NCBI GenBank assembly: GCA_017612805.1
Contig: JAGAFD010000003.1
Coordinates: 1-64,000 of the forward strand
Length of the DNA stretch: 64,000 bases
DNA from: Bacilli bacterium
GTDB taxonomy: Bacteria > Bacillota_I > Bacilli_A > RF39 > UBA660
Direction: 5' to 3'
The position numbers were made by a program, and so were the translations under genes. Position 1 is the first letter of the stretch. Every line of letters starts with the position of its first letter. The notes beneath the pieces were generated by a model. It searched no databases, was not told the DNA's origin, and worked only from the letters and a program-made list of their open reading frames with translations. Shown one piece after another: positions 63,605-64,000 of the stretch.

Positions 63605-64000
63605 ATGATTAGCAAAGTAGAAGGATTTATCGTAAGTGAAACGCCTTATGGCGATAGTTCAAAAATAATTCATGTTTTAACTAAAGAACATGGTGTTATT
63701 GGTATTATGGCGAAAGGCTCAAAGAGCCTTAAAAGTAAGAATCGCGCCACTACTTTAAAGTTTACTTATGGTATCTTTAATATTTATTATAAAGAAAATA
63801 AATTATCTACTTTAATCGACGTGGAAGTAATTGATGAACTGGCTAATATTAAAAATGATATTACATTAATTAGTTATCTAAATTACTTAACTGAATTAAC
63901 TACCCAAGTTGCTAAGCAAAGCATTGATGAAGATATTTATGATATTTTTATTAATGCGGTATTATTAATAAATAAGAATCTTAATCCCATGGTAATTACT
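63605..64000 (+). CDS. recO: DNA repair protein RecO (5' part)
   Basis: First 132 codons, continuing past the window. OB-fold start MISKVEGFIVSETPYGDSSK then GVIGIMAKGSKSLKSKNRA, typical of RecO, which loads RecA on SSB-coated DNA. Six bp after yqzL. Confidence 0.93.
   Translation, partial: MISKVEGFIVSETPYGDSSKIIHVLTKEHGVIGIMAKGSKSLKSKNRATTLKFTYGIFNIYYKENKLSTLIDVEVIDELANIKNDITLISYLNYLTELTTQVAKQSIDEDIYDIFINAVLLINKNLNPMVIT

Overview
The window is a gene-dense, AT-rich (roughly 30% GC by eye) bacterial chromosome segment using the standard code: TGA ends genes such as rlmN and prpC, and Trp is TGG. Gene content points to the class Bacilli. Evidence includes T-box control of ileS, the CIRCE-hrcA-grpE-dnaK block, EzrA, PrpC/PrkC, the YmfF/YmfH pair, and clear Bacillus-type sporulation genes (cotE, gerE, spoIIIAH, yqfC, yqfD, two YjcZ-like miniproteins, yqzL). 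Several conserved gene clusters have lost members, which together with low GC suggests a reduced-genome, anaerobic (pyruvate formate-lyase, acetate kinase), probably gut-associated and possibly uncultured lineage. The order-level placement is inference.

Layout. 1-4020: tRNA genes (3' end of one, Phe, then Val-Thr-Tyr-Gln-Lys and Arg-Pro) around the pflB-pflA pair. 4025-9793: an orphan PD-(D/E)XK endonuclease-like gene, then a cysteine desulfurase / thioredoxin / DsbD-like operon, an AI-2E family permease and an HD hydrolase. 9852-24005: a membrane-anchored repeat protein, ymfF-ymfH, rpsD (reverse, with structured leader), an NPKTG-bearing small surface protein, ezrA, a second cysteine desulfurase with thiI, ackA, nrnA, recX and prsA. 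24062-25400: YjcZ-like miniproteins, a HIT protein and cotE. 25418-34619: rpsP-khpA, T-box-ileS, a DinD-like gene with an SOS-box-like operator, priA, a lipoprotein, fmt. 34701-39861: rlmN-prpC-prkC-rsgA-rpe and reverse rpmB. 40000-43165: two related membrane-anchored proteins. 43192-49612: heat-shock cluster with pepF between dnaK and dnaJ. 49679-54400: an accessory block with a surface protein, gerE and spoIIIAH (reverse), and a two-peptide bacteriocin locus (C39 peptidase-ABC exporter, small membrane protein, two double-glycine peptides). 54495-58452: uppS-cdsA-cysS-rseP. 58552-64000: two unknown genes, rpsU, yqfC-yqfD, vanZ-like, ybeY, undecaprenol kinase, era, yqzL and the start of recO.

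Themes. (1) Sporulation functions are scattered through the window: the forespore-mother cell channel subunit SpoIIIAH, late mother-cell regulator GerE, coat organiser CotE and small YjcZ-like proteins. A 13-bp identical motif matching the sigma-K -10 consensus precedes both gerE and the YjcZ pair. (2) A complete-looking class IIb-type bacteriocin export locus sits head-to-head with spoIIIAH. (3) The isoleucyl-tRNA synthetase is the IleRS2 type with a swapped GIHH in place of the HIGH motif, a configuration linked to extreme mupirocin resistance. (4) Sulfur transfer (two cysteine desulfurases, ThiI) and thiol redox genes are grouped. (5) Compact regulation recurs: -35 or -10 elements are embedded in the hairpin of the preceding terminator.
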